DNA from: Pseudochryseolinea flava
GTDB taxonomy: Bacteria; Bacteroidota; Bacteroidia; Cytophagales; Cyclobacteriaceae
Direction: 5' to 3'
Assembly: GCF_003286915.1 (NCBI RefSeq)
Contig: NZ_QMFY01000004.1
Coordinates: 248,001 to 312,000 of the forward strand
Length of the DNA: 64,000 nucleotides
Shown: positions 49,370 through 57,798 of the stretch, one piece after another
Position numbering within the stretch: the first letter of the stretch is position 1
Layout: each line of letters opens with the position of its first letter
Made by a program: the position numbers and the translations under genes
Notes under the pieces: generated by a model
Seen by the model: only the letters and a program-made list of their open reading frames with translations
The model's database searches: none
Told to the model about the DNA's origin: nothing

Positions 49370-50077
49370 ATGGGACGGATATTTGAAAAACGAAAGCACA
49401 AAATGTTCGCGCGCTTTGACCGGATGGCCAAGGCCTTCACGCGCGTTGGAAAAGATATTGCCATTGCCGTAAAGCAAGGTGGCCCGATCCCCGAAAACAA
49501 CCCGAAGCTTCGCATGGCAATTCAGAACGCCAAGGGGTTGAACATGCCAAAAGAGAAGGTTGAAAACGCCATTAAACGAGCATCGTCTAAAGAAGAAAAA
49601 GATTTCCAAGAAGTGGTTTACGAAGGATATGCACCACACGGTGTTCCGATCCTCGTTGAATGCGCAACCGACAACCCGACACGCACAGTCGCTAACGTCA
49701 GACTTCATTTTTCCAAAGGCCATGGTAGCATGGGAAATTCAGGATCCGTGGCATTCCTTTTCGAGCGAAAAGGTGTTTTCAAATTCGACCCATCAAAGAT
49801 CAACGTCGATGACATTGAACTCGACCTCATCGATGCGGGCGCTGAAGACATCGAACGTGGTGACGAAGAGATCATCATCTATACAAAATTTACAGAGTTC
49901 GGTCACATGCAGAAGTTTCTTGAATCAAAAAACCTTGATGCAAAAAGCTCTGAACTGCAATACATTCCCAACATGACAAAAGAACTATCGGAAGCCGAAA
50001 CGGACGAAGTTCTCAAACTCGTTGAGATGCTTGAGGGAGATGATGATGTACAAACTGTGTATCACAACCTCGCGTAG
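49370..50077 (+). CDS. yebC: YebC/PmpR family protein
   Basis: 235 residues, near the normal 240-250. N-terminal helical domain FEKRKHKMFARFDRMAKAFTRVGKDI and the strongly conserved NPKLRMAIQNAKGLNMPKEKVENAI; middle VVYEGYAPHGVPILVECATDNPTRTVANVR; NSGSVAFLFERKGVF. YebC-family proteins were described as DNA-binding regulators, and newer work ties members to translation, helping ribosomes at proline stretches. The gene stands alone behind its own promoter and is followed by a terminator, so neighbours give no further hint. Cytoplasmic. Confidence 0.93.
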   Translation: MGRIFEKRKHKMFARFDRMAKAFTRVGKDIAIAVKQGGPIPENNPKLRMAIQNAKGLNMPKEKVENAIKRASSKEEKDFQEVVYEGYAPHGVPILVECATDNPTRTVANVRLHFSKGHGSMGNSGSVAFLFERKGVFKFDPSKINVDDIELDLIDAGAEDIERGDEEIIIYTKFTEFGHMQKFLESKNLDAKSSELQYIPNMTKELSEAETDEVLKLVEMLEGDDDVQTVYHNLA

Positions 50078-50103
50078 AAAATTTCTCCTTACGAAGTGAT
50101 CAT

Positions 50104-50135
50104 AAAAAAAGGCGGCGTTAATTCCGCTTTTTTTT
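50104..50135 (+). terminator. Terminator after yebC
   Basis: A-run, GCGG stem with loop CGTTAATT, CCGC and T-run (stem at about 50112-50127) between the convergent yebC and LTA-synthase-like genes. The A and T runs on both sides allow function in both directions. Confidence 0.8.
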
Positions 50136-50159
50136 ATGACCGATAATACCTAAAATTTA

Positions 50160-52124
50160 TCAACGAATTGTCAGGTTGTTATCGACCATTCTATTGTTGT
50201 ACTGTTGAATAATGGCTTTGATTTTCTGCTCTAGTTGCAGTACACGCTCCTTATACGAAGGATCTTTCACCAAATTATTCGACAGCATAATATCTGTTTT
50301 GAAATTATACAGTGCAATGCTCCGTTTACCATCAAATTGCAGCATCAAATCACCTTCATAGTATTGAAAGACATCATCCTTATAATTCCAGGCGCATGAT
50401 GGTGATGTCGAATGAAACACATCACGACCAAATGCAACGAAATCCTTTTTATAACCGAGTTGTCCGAGCACCGTTGGCATGACATCAGCCTGTTGAATGA
50501 TCGACGTTGAATCCACACCCAATAAACTATCATCGGGGCGATAAAAAATGATCGGTATGGAAAACAATCCTTTCGCAGTTCTACTTTGATCGAACAACAC
50601 ATTCGAGGAGGTATGATCGGCCGTAATCACGAATAATGTATTTTTGAACCAAGGGTACGTTGAAATCTTCTCAAAGTATTTTTTCAATGAGTGATCTGTA
50701 AATTGAATACATCTCAGAATCGGTTCCTTTCCGCCTTTAAATACATCTTCATATTTTTTTGGAACGCTGAAAGGATGATGTGACGACACGGAGAAGAACA
50801 CAGACAAGAAAGGTTCTTTAAAATCCTTTTGTGTATCCGCCGTGAATTGCAAAAAGTGCTCATCCCATATTCCCCACCATCCGTCGTAATCAGCGTCGTT
50901 GCCGTACTCAGTCATGCCGTAGTATGATTGAATACCGGCCACATTCATAAAGGCTTCGAAGCCCATGCTGCCATTGGGTGCTCCATGAAAGAATGCACTG
51001 TTGTAGCCTTCCTTCGCCAAGATATTTCCCAAACTATTAATCCTGTTTCCAGAAAAAGGAGACAACACATAGGGCAACCCCATCGATGGCACACTCGCGA
51101 CCACAGACGGCAATGCGTCGATGGATTTTCGACCATTGGCAAACGAATACTGAAAAGTACGGCTATGAGCGATCAATGAATCCAAAAAGGGCGTATACCC
51201 CTTATAGGTTCCATTCTCTTTGTCCTTGTTGTAGAAACCGAAAAACTCTTTCGAAAAACTTTCTAACACAATCACAACGACATTCATCTTTTTAAACTCA
51301 CCGGAGTCGATTCCATGTCTGATTGGCGTAAACACTTCTGCTAACTTCTCTTCGGAATCGTAGTACTTTACTTTTTTAATTTTAGTTTTTCCCAACGTAC
51401 GATAAAGTGCGAAAGGTGTATTCAATACGATGCTCACATCGCCTGGATCATGAACATACTTACCGGCATCGCTCAAGGTGATGGGACGCGTGCTGTGCAG
51501 GAAGTTTCCGCGTGCAGCGCCCACAAAAAGATAGGCGATCAGCGGAAGTGCCACTATGCCGGCGAGGTAGAATACAATTTTATTCTTCATAACAGGTCCA
51601 CGCAGCTCAATTTGATTGTAGAGCCACACCATCAGCACGACGAGTGCAACTAAAAATAACGTGGCGTACCAGTAGTCGATAATAAATTTAAAGAATAGGC
51701 CTCCCATATTCCCTTCATTCTCGAATTGCTGGAAGATATCACTCGTTGTACGTCTACCCGTAAATTTGAAATAGATAAAGTCACCAACGTTCATTGCCAG
51801 AGCGAGGCTATTGAAGATGTAGAAAATCCACTTCACAATAGTTTGATAACCTTGTTTGAACCGTACATAAAGTGGTACGATCATCATCAAGATGAACAGT
51901 AGGTTTGTGTAGAGGACTGCTGTGATATCGAACTTAATACCACCGAGGAAGATGCTAAAGAATTTCCCAGCGGTCATGCCCGGAAAATAACTCATATTGA
52001 AGAGATAGAACCCAATTCGACAAAGCGTAAATAAAAACATCACTACCACCAAGCGAAGCAACAACACGTAATAGATGTTACCGCGTAAAGGAATATTTTT
52101 AACGAATTGGATGAGGTTCTTCAC
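50160..52124 (-). CDS. LTA-synthase-like membrane phosphoglycerol/phospho-transferase (sulfatase family)
   Basis: 654 residues. Five membrane helices in residues 18-205, then an extracytoplasmic alkaline-phosphatase/sulfatase-type domain. Metal-site motifs are VVIVLESFSKEF (Glu), NGRKSIDALPSV (nucleophile position, Ser rather than the Thr of LtaS), SSHHPFSVP and FVITADHTSS (Asp-His). LtaS-type enzymes transfer phosphoglycerol from phosphatidylglycerol; Gram-negative relatives make phosphoglycerol-substituted glucans or move phosphoethanolamine. As Bacteroidota have no lipoteichoic acid, a phospholipid-head-group transfer to an envelope glycan is more likely (inference). The start codon is GTG at 52124. 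Single gene, convergent with yebC. Confidence 0.82.
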   Translation of the reverse strand: MKNLIQFVKNIPLRGNIYYVLLLRLVVVMFLFTLCRIGFYLFNMSYFPGMTAGKFFSIFLGGIKFDITAVLYTNLLFILMMIVPLYVRFKQGYQTIVKWIFYIFNSLALAMNVGDFIYFKFTGRRTTSDIFQQFENEGNMGGLFFKFIIDYWYATLFLVALVVLMVWLYNQIELRGPVMKNKIVFYLAGIVALPLIAYLFVGAARGNFLHSTRPITLSDAGKYVHDPGDVSIVLNTPFALYRTLGKTKIKKVKYYDSEEKLAEVFTPIRHGIDSGEFKKMNVVVIVLESFSKEFFGFYNKDKENGTYKGYTPFLDSLIAHSRTFQYSFANGRKSIDALPSVVASVPSMGLPYVLSPFSGNRINSLGNILAKEGYNSAFFHGAPNGSMGFEAFMNVAGIQSYYGMTEYGNDADYDGWWGIWDEHFLQFTADTQKDFKEPFLSVFFSVSSHHPFSVPKKYEDVFKGGKEPILRCIQFTDHSLKKYFEKISTYPWFKNTLFVITADHTSSNVLFDQSRTAKGLFSIPIIFYRPDDSLLGVDSTSIIQQADVMPTVLGQLGYKKDFVAFGRDVFHSTSPSCAWNYKDDVFQYYEGDLMLQFDGKRSIALYNFKTDIMLSNNLVKDPSYKERVLQLEQKIKAIIQQYNNRMVDNNLTIR

Positions 52125-52255
52125 GTCACAACTTTAATGGTGCGAATTAATAGAAAATTTACAGAATAGTAATCATGTCAAAGACCGGGAAACCATCGAC
52201 CAATCACACTTTTTTAATGATTTGGCGATTAATGCTTATTTTGCTGATTGCCTGA

Positions 52256-53140
52256 ATGGTCAATACAATGCGCCTGCGATTATTCCTGTTTTGCTGTTGT
52301 GTCTTTGTCGCGCATGTCGTTGGTGCTCAATCAAAAACATATTCTCTGGGCTTTTTTACGGGGATTATTTCGCCGTACAGCTTTGACCAAGGCATCAATA
52401 GCGACCCCCGATACCGCACCAAATATGATCTTAAATTTGCTCCCATCGGCGTGAGTTTCGGCATCGACTTTCCGCGGTATGGACTCCTCTTCAGCCCCGG
52501 CATTGTGAACACTGGGCAAAACTATTTTATCGTGAACAATCGCGGTGGCCATGAGGGTATCCAAAAAACGAACTTACAATACCTAGCCGTACCGTTGGCA
52601 GCAAAGTTCTACTTGATTGACCTTACGTTTTTCAAGGTAAGCGCAGTCACTGGTGTTTCCGCGGCGCTATTGCTCAACGGTCGTCAATTGATTACACATG
52701 ATGCTGGGCTATTCCGTTTTCAAGATGAGTTATATCCCATCCTTCCTAATACTTATACGCCGATGGCTGACGGCGTACAAGCACCGAAAGTAAATAGCTT
52801 CACGATGGCTGAAAAAACTGATTTTAAAAACACGCAGCTCTTCGTTCTACTCGGTATTCGGTCCGACTGGAACGCCTCTGAAGATTGGCGCGTATCGTTT
52901 GACATGCGTGTAAATTTTGGACTACTCGATCCACGCACAAATTCCTATCAAGATAAAATCGCGCGTTACCAGACACTTTATAGCCTTCCTGGATCAAGAC
53001 ACGAATTTTTCGCACAACTCACCGTTGGCGTTTCACGATATGTGGTCATTAAGCCAAAAGCAAAAGCCGCTAAGTCCAAGAAACGATTTGTTCCTAAAAA
53101 ATATCCTTCCGTAAGATCGAGTCGGCAAGGTCCAAAATAA
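52256..53140 (+). CDS. Outer-membrane beta-barrel protein with basic C-terminal tail
   Basis: 294 residues; start at 52256 or at Met5 (52268). Signal peptide ending VVGAQ. The body is predicted beta strands alternating with glycine (YSLGFFTGIISPYSF, LFSPGIVNTGQNYFI, LQYLAVPLAAKFYLI, VSAVTGVSAALLLNG, WRVSFDMRVNFGLLD, HEFFAQLTVGVSRYV), as in the PorT/OMP_b-brl families. The last 25 residues (PKAKAAKSKKRFVPKK and following) are strongly basic, unusual for a barrel end, and may face the periplasm or the surface. First gene of a three-gene unit with ACMSD (19-base gap) and a TPR protein. Role unknown. Confidence 0.7.
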   Translation: MVNTMRLRLFLFCCCVFVAHVVGAQSKTYSLGFFTGIISPYSFDQGINSDPRYRTKYDLKFAPIGVSFGIDFPRYGLLFSPGIVNTGQNYFIVNNRGGHEGIQKTNLQYLAVPLAAKFYLIDLTFFKVSAVTGVSAALLLNGRQLITHDAGLFRFQDELYPILPNTYTPMADGVQAPKVNSFTMAEKTDFKNTQLFVLLGIRSDWNASEDWRVSFDMRVNFGLLDPRTNSYQDKIARYQTLYSLPGSRHEFFAQLTVGVSRYVVIKPKAKAAKSKKRFVPKKYPSVRSSRQGPK

Positions 53141-53159
53141 TAGATTTGAGTTTTGAAGC

Positions 53160-54176
53160 ATGCTAAAAATAGATTCGCATACGCATATTCTTCCCAAGAA
53201 ACTACCCAACTGGACGGAGAAGTTTGGCTATGGCGACTTCATCTATCTGCAGCACCATAAAAAAGGCTCGGCTAAAATGATGCGTGGCAATCAGTTTTTT
53301 CGGGAGATCCATGAAAACTGTTGGAATGCCGAATTACGCATTAAGGAATACGCTAAGTTTCACACAGAAGTGCAGGTCGTATGTACGATTCCTGTGATGT
53401 TCAACTACTGGGCAAAGCCACTTGACGCGCTAGAAAGCTCCCGTTTCCTAAATGATCACATCGCTGAACTAATTGTGAAGTATCCGCAAAACTATTTGGG
53501 ACTGGGCACCATCCCTATGCAGGATACAGAACTGGCCGTGCAAGAATTGATACGCTGTAAAGAAATTGGACTTCAGGGAATTCAGATCGGCTCAAACATC
53601 AATGACCTCAATCTCAACGAAGATCGCTTTTTTCCAATATTCGAAGCCTGTGCTGCACACGCCATGGCCATACTCGTTCACCCTTGGAACATGATGGGTG
53701 AACGCTCCATGCAACGTTATTGGCTACCGTGGCTAGTGGGAATGCCCGCAGAAACATCGCGTGCCATCTGCTCCATGATCTTTGGCGGGATTTTTGAAAA
53801 ACTTCCTACGCTGCGCGTAAACTTTGCACATGCAGGCGGTTCTTTTCTGTCCACCATTGGAAGAATACAGCATGGCTTCGATTGTCGTCCAGACCTTGTA
53901 GCCATCGACAACAATGTTCCGCCGAAAAATTATCTCGGCAAATTTTGGGTCGATAGCGTTACACATGACGCGATGATGCTGGAATACGTTTTGAGATTAC
54001 AAGGGTCCGAAAAGATTACCTTGGGTACCGATTATCCTTTTCCGCTGGGAGATTTGGAAATTGGTAAGTTTATTGAAGAGATGAATCTTGACCTGAAGAC
54101 ACAGCAAGATATTTTTTACCAAGCTGCACTAGATTGGTTGAACGTGCCGCTAGACAGATTTAAAGGAAGTCTATAA
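53160..54176 (+). CDS. 2-amino-3-carboxymuconate-6-semialdehyde decarboxylase (ACMSD)
   Basis: 338 residues, amidohydrolase fold, similar along its full length to animal and Pseudomonas ACMSD: DSHTHILP (His7, His9), FGYGDFIYLQHHKKG, ENCWNAELRI, QVVCTIPVMFNYWAKP, ILVHPWNM (His174), YWLPWLVGMPAETSRAICSM, NFAHAGGSF (His224) and LGTDYPFPLG (Asp291), that is all zinc ligands and the catalytic histidine. It decarboxylates ACMS of the kynurenine/3-hydroxyanthranilate route to 2-aminomuconate semialdehyde, diverting tryptophan degradation from quinolinate and NAD. Other kynurenine genes are not in the window. Its stop overlaps the start of the TPR gene (TAATG), so the two are coupled, which is not explained by metabolism. 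Confidence 0.92.
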   Translation: MLKIDSHTHILPKKLPNWTEKFGYGDFIYLQHHKKGSAKMMRGNQFFREIHENCWNAELRIKEYAKFHTEVQVVCTIPVMFNYWAKPLDALESSRFLNDHIAELIVKYPQNYLGLGTIPMQDTELAVQELIRCKEIGLQGIQIGSNINDLNLNEDRFFPIFEACAAHAMAILVHPWNMMGERSMQRYWLPWLVGMPAETSRAICSMIFGGIFEKLPTLRVNFAHAGGSFLSTIGRIQHGFDCRPDLVAIDNNVPPKNYLGKFWVDSVTHDAMMLEYVLRLQGSEKITLGTDYPFPLGDLEIGKFIEEMNLDLKTQQDIFYQAALDWLNVPLDRFKGSL

Positions 54177-54814
54177 TGAACAAGCTACAAGCGACGATAA
54201 ATACCCTCCTCCTATTCGTATTGGCAACCACCATCAGCTATGCGCAAGTACCTGATGAACAAACGCGCGTGCAGGATTTTAAACAACAGAACGAACAACA
54301 ACGCAAGACACTACTACTTCAGCAAATGGATTCCGGTGTTGTGCTTATGGACAATGGCCGCTACCAGGAAGCAGAAGTAAAATTCAAATATGTGCTCGAC
54401 AACATCAAAGGTGTTCCGTCCGACCTCACTTTTTACTTTGGCAAAAACTCTTTCTATCTGGCAAAAAACAAACAAGCTATCGATTGGCTCAATAAGTACA
54501 TTCAACTGAAGGGTACCAACGGCCAATTCTATCAAGAAGCGACGACGATAAAGCGCGATGCTGAATCCGCCTATTTGAAAGAAAAATCTGTCGAGATAAA
54601 AAAAGCAACGGAGGTCCTATCTGTTGACTACGACATCGATTGTGGGCCATCTGGACTTGTGACATGCCCTGTCTGTAAAGGTGATCACGTGATCGTAAAA
54701 AAGGCGGCCTTTGGTGACGAATACAAAACATGTGGCTTTTGCAACAAGCACGGGCTGCTGACCTGCGAACAGTACAACCAGCTTCTTCGCGGTGAGCTTA
54801 AGTCGAAGCTGTAG
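54176..54814 (+). CDS. Secreted TPR-like protein with C-terminal CxxC zinc-finger-like motif
   Basis: 212 residues. Signal peptide to about residue 24 (TTISYAQ). Residues 30-145 form helix pairs of TPR type (MDNGRYQEAEVKFKYVLDN, FYFGKNSFYLAKNKQAIDWLNKYIQL). Residues 160-200 carry CGPSGLVTCPVCKGDH and KTCGFCNKHGLLTC, resembling half of a DnaJ cysteine-rich domain, able to hold zinc. A zinc-ribbon in an exported protein is uncommon. It starts in the stop codon of the ACMSD gene. No function is known to me for this architecture; protein-protein binding in the periplasm is the safest guess. Confidence 0.68.
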   Translation: MNKLQATINTLLLFVLATTISYAQVPDEQTRVQDFKQQNEQQRKTLLLQQMDSGVVLMDNGRYQEAEVKFKYVLDNIKGVPSDLTFYFGKNSFYLAKNKQAIDWLNKYIQLKGTNGQFYQEATTIKRDAESAYLKEKSVEIKKATEVLSVDYDIDCGPSGLVTCPVCKGDHVIVKKAAFGDEYKTCGFCNKHGLLTCEQYNQLLRGELKSKL

Positions 54815-54857
54815 CAGTACCTAGCCTCGGTGCGTATACTGAACTTTTGCGCTCGAC

Positions 54858-54888
54858 TTTCACCCCCGCGGACTCTTTCTTATCTTTG
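54858..54888 (+). promoter_or_regulatory. Bacteroidota-type promoter of the trhO gene
   Basis: -7 box TATCTTTG at 54881-54888 is a full TAnnTTTG match; a TTTC at 54858-54861 lies 19 bases upstream in the -33 place (one mismatch to TTTG). Predicted start near 54894, giving a leader of about 45 bases. Confidence 0.6.
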
Positions 54889-54938
54889 TAGCCACAATTG
54901 TTTAAAGTCTGGATTAACCTGCAATTAATCAGCTTTTT

Positions 54939-55976
54939 ATGCCGCTACACAATCGTCAAGACGGCCGACTTCTCAAGGAGAAGATGCGCACGTCGCCCGT
55001 GAAAAGGGTCACCATTTCTTTTTACAAATATCATCACATTACCGATCCGCAAAATTTCCGGGATGCCCTTTACAAAGGTCTCGAGTCTTTCGATGTCATG
55101 GGAAGAATCTATGTGGCGCTTGAAGGTATTAACGCTCAGATTAGTGTACCTGAAAGTCAACTCGATAATTTTAAAACATATCTCTATAGTATCCATTGGC
55201 TTGATCAAGTCCGCTTAAACATCGCGGTACAAGATGATGGTAAATCCTTCTTTAAGCTGAAGATCCTTGTCCGCAAAAAAATTGTCGCCGACGGGCTAGA
55301 TGATGCTTCCTTCGATGTGACCGATCAAGGCACGCACGTCGACGCAAAAACATTTAACGCACTAGCCGATGATCCGAACACCGTGATTGTCGATATGCGC
55401 AATCACTACGAAAGCGAAGTTGGTCATTTCAAAAATGCGGTACGTCCCGATGTTGATACATTCAGAGAAGAACTTCAAGTAGTTGAAGATTTGATGAAGG
55501 AGCACAAAGACAAACAACTATTGATGTATTGTACGGGGGGCATTCGTTGCGAGAAGGCTAGCGCCTGGATGAAACATCAAGGGTTTAAGAATGTATTTCA
55601 GTTGAACGGCGGTATCATTAAGTATGCGCAAGAAGTAAAAGCTGAAGGACTCGAAAACAAATTCATCGGCAAGAACTTCGTATTCGATGAACGTTTAGGT
55701 GAGCGAATTTCCGACGACATCATTGCGTCGTGTCACCAATGCGGTGCGCCGTGCGATGACCATACAAACTGCAAAAACGACGGATGCCATTTGTTATTCA
55801 TTCAATGTAAATCCTGCGCAGAAAAATTCAACGGGTGTTGTTCGCCTGAATGTGCGCATGTTATTACTCTTCCGGAAGAAGCACAGCGAGAACTTCGGAA
55901 GGGCGTGAACAAGGGCAGGCAAGTATTTCGAAAAGGGAGGTCGGAGAATATCCGTTTCAACGCTGTCGACGAATAA
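54939..55976 (+). CDS. trhO: tRNA uridine(34) 5-hydroxylase TrhO (rhodanese-like, YceA family)
   Basis: 345 residues. N-terminal acylphosphatase-like domain (SFYKYHHITDPQNFRDALYKGL, GRIYVALEGINAQISVPE), rhodanese domain at about 140-240 with catalytic Cys198 in MYCTGGIRCEKASAWMKHQGF, and C-terminal cysteine cluster (CHQCGAPCDDHTNC, CKSCAEKFNGCCSPEC) found in TrhO/YceA proteins. It makes 5-hydroxyuridine at the tRNA wobble position with oxygen, without SAM. First gene of a unit with mogA and an M23 peptidase; the link between them is not obvious. Confidence 0.92.
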   Translation: MPLHNRQDGRLLKEKMRTSPVKRVTISFYKYHHITDPQNFRDALYKGLESFDVMGRIYVALEGINAQISVPESQLDNFKTYLYSIHWLDQVRLNIAVQDDGKSFFKLKILVRKKIVADGLDDASFDVTDQGTHVDAKTFNALADDPNTVIVDMRNHYESEVGHFKNAVRPDVDTFREELQVVEDLMKEHKDKQLLMYCTGGIRCEKASAWMKHQGFKNVFQLNGGIIKYAQEVKAEGLENKFIGKNFVFDERLGERISDDIIASCHQCGAPCDDHTNCKNDGCHLLFIQCKSCAEKFNGCCSPECAHVITLPEEAQRELRKGVNKGRQVFRKGRSENIRFNAVDE

Positions 55977-56026
55977 TGCTTGCCCGTCAGGCATTGAAGT
56001 TTAACAACAATAACCAGCAACATACC

Positions 56027-56563
56027 ATGAGCAAAGTTATTCGCATCGGCATTATCAATGTGTCGGATCGGGCGAGCCAAGGCGTATACGAAGATATTCC
56101 AGGCAAGGCGATTGTCGCCACGCTGAATGAATATTTGACAAGCCCATGGGAAAAAGATTACGCCGTAGTACCAGATGAACAGCCATTAATCGAAAAAACG
56201 ATGATTGATATGGCGGATTTGAAGAAATGCTGTTTAATTATTACATCTGGCGGAACCGGGCCAGCAAGACGGGACGTGACGCCAGAGGCCACAGAAGCGG
56301 TTTGTGACAAAATGATGCCCGGTTTTGGCGAGCTCATGCGTGCTAAAAGTCTTACATACGTGCCTACCGCCATCCTATCACGTCAGACTGCAGGTATCAG
56401 AAACCAGACATTAATCGTAAATTTGCCTGGCAAGCCAAAAGCAATCAGGCAATGTCTGGATGCGGTGTTCCCAGCGATCCCATATTGCATTGACCTCTTG
56501 GACGGACCGTTTATCGAATGTAATGAAGCGGTCATCAAGCCATTTAGGCCTCAATCGGTATAA
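56027..56563 (+). CDS. mogA: Molybdopterin adenylyltransferase MogA-like
   Basis: 178 residues from the ATG at 56027. The frame is open from 55850 but the longer form would lie inside trhO and lacks homologous sequence; IRIGIINVSDRASQGVYEDIPG is the known MogA start. Other motifs: LIITSGGTGPARRDVTPEA (MPT-binding GGTG), PGFGELMRAKSL, AILSRQTAGIRNQTLIVNLPGKPKAI. It adenylates molybdopterin before molybdenum insertion. It sits 50 bases after trhO and 9 before the peptidase gene. Other moa or moe genes are not in the window. Confidence 0.92.
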   Translation: MSKVIRIGIINVSDRASQGVYEDIPGKAIVATLNEYLTSPWEKDYAVVPDEQPLIEKTMIDMADLKKCCLIITSGGTGPARRDVTPEATEAVCDKMMPGFGELMRAKSLTYVPTAILSRQTAGIRNQTLIVNLPGKPKAIRQCLDAVFPAIPYCIDLLDGPFIECNEAVIKPFRPQSV

Positions 56564-56572
56564 TTGTAAGTT

Positions 56573-57553
56573 ATGGCAAGGATAAAGTACTACTACGACA
56601 CGGAAACCTGCAAATATGAGCGGGTAAAGACCAAGACGAGTGACGTTGTTCTCAACGCCCTCGGACTTTTCTCACTTCTGATCATCATCGCAGCAGGCCT
56701 CCTCGCCGTGAGCCGCACTTATTTCCCAACACCGAATGAGTTGGTTCTCAAGAACAAACTTGTCGATCAGGAGTTTTATCTCACGGAAATGAACCGCCAG
56801 GTAAACGATCTTAAGAAAATCGTGGAAGGCGTTGAAACGAGAGATGACAATATTTATCGCGTTGTTCTCGGTGCTGAACCGATCGATAAATCCGTCCGGG
56901 ATGCCGGTGTTGGTGGTTCTGATCGTTATGCCGACATCCGCGACAAGAAACTCGCGAATGGCGACCTCGTCATTGAGCTTTCTGAGAAAGTTGATCTCCT
57001 CAAGCGTAAGCTTTATATCGAGACAAAATCTCAGGATGAGCTCTCTCGCCTCGCCGACAATAAAGAAAAGTTGTATGCCGCGATCCCTGCCATTCAGCCG
57101 ATCTCTAACAAGCAATTGATGGCACTCGCCTCTGGATTCGGGATGAGAACACACCCGATCTATAAAGTGAAGAAAATGCACTCAGGAATTGACTTTGCTG
57201 CCGCCATCGGAACACCAATCTATGCTACTGCCGATGGTAAAGTGATGAGTGTCGACGTGAGATTTAGTGGCTATGGTAAAATGGTTGAAATCGACCATGG
57301 CTTCGGATACCGTACACGCTATGCGCACATGCATGAGTTCGCGGTGCGCGCAGGACAAAATGTAAAACGCGGCGACCTTATCGGTTACGTCGGAAACACA
57401 GGACTCTCAACAGCGCCTCACTTACACTATGAAGTGATGATCAATGGCGCGCACGTTGATCCGGTTCACTATTTCTACAACGATCTCTCCGCAGAAGAAT
57501 ACGAGAAAGTACTTGAGCTTGCTTCTATAGAAAACCAGTCGCTGGGAATGTAG
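56573..57553 (+). CDS. Membrane-anchored M23 family peptidoglycan endopeptidase
   Basis: 326 residues. Short basic cytoplasmic start, one membrane helix (about 31-48, ALGLFSLLIIIAAGLLAV), periplasmic coiled coil (about 55-165), and LytM domain: FGMRTHPIYKVKKMHSGIDF with zinc ligands His203 and Asp207, and APHLHYEV with His283 and His285. The LytM catalytic set is complete, so it should cut peptide cross-links in peptidoglycan. The coiled-coil plus LytM plan resembles proteins of cell-wall growth and shape (MepM-like). Last gene of the trhO-mogA unit, followed by a terminator. Confidence 0.88.
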   Translation: MARIKYYYDTETCKYERVKTKTSDVVLNALGLFSLLIIIAAGLLAVSRTYFPTPNELVLKNKLVDQEFYLTEMNRQVNDLKKIVEGVETRDDNIYRVVLGAEPIDKSVRDAGVGGSDRYADIRDKKLANGDLVIELSEKVDLLKRKLYIETKSQDELSRLADNKEKLYAAIPAIQPISNKQLMALASGFGMRTHPIYKVKKMHSGIDFAAAIGTPIYATADGKVMSVDVRFSGYGKMVEIDHGFGYRTRYAHMHEFAVRAGQNVKRGDLIGYVGNTGLSTAPHLHYEVMINGAHVDPVHYFYNDLSAEEYEKVLELASIENQSLGM

Positions 57554-57556
57554 GAA

Positions 57557-57616
57557 GCCAGTTGCCGGTGTGCCAGTTACCGGTGTGCCAGTTACCGGTT
57601 CACCAGTTTACCGGTT
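57557..57616 (+). repeat. Four tandem copies of a 15-bp intergenic repeat
   Basis: Units GCCAGTTGCCGGTGT (57557), GCCAGTTACCGGTGT (57572), GCCAGTTACCGGTT (57587) and CACCAGTTTACCGGTT (57601). It starts four bases after the peptidase stop codon. A partly inverted relative, GGAAACTGGCAAACTG with TAACCG, lies at about 57698-57720. A similar style of short low-complexity repeats occurs at 61435-61524. Confidence 0.85.
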
Positions 57617-57632
57617 TTGCAAAGATGTTGAA

Positions 57633-57659
57633 GGCTGCCGTGTGGTGGCCTTTTTTTTT
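57633..57659 (+). terminator. Rho-independent terminator after the M23 peptidase gene
   Basis: Stem GGCTGCC (57633-57639) with GGTGGCC (57644-57650), including two G-U pairs, 4-base loop and nine T residues. Confidence 0.8.
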
Positions 57660-57743
57660 GTTTCCACTGATTATACCCATTAGGAAAACTAGCAATTGGA
57701 AACTGGCAAACTGTAACCGCTCCCGTCACCTCTTCAGTTACTA

Positions 57744-57776
57744 TTGACGGGCGGGCGATAACTTTTAGTATCTTCG
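57744..57776 (+). promoter_or_regulatory. Possible promoter of the barrel-CHAT operon
   Basis: TTG at 57744-57746 and TATCTTCG at 57769-57776 (one mismatch to TAnnTTTG) with 22 bases between, slightly long. The start would be near 57782, 17 bases before the ATG. Confidence 0.4.
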
Positions 57777-57798
57777 TTCAGATCAACTTGACCCAAGA

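Noticed and set aside
55850-56026. Upstream extension of the MogA frame
   Set aside because: It overlaps the end of trhO in another frame and lacks homologous residues; the ATG at 56027 gives the normal MogA start.
57557-57616. CRISPR array
   Set aside because: The 15-base units are directly adjacent without unique spacers and no cas gene is present.
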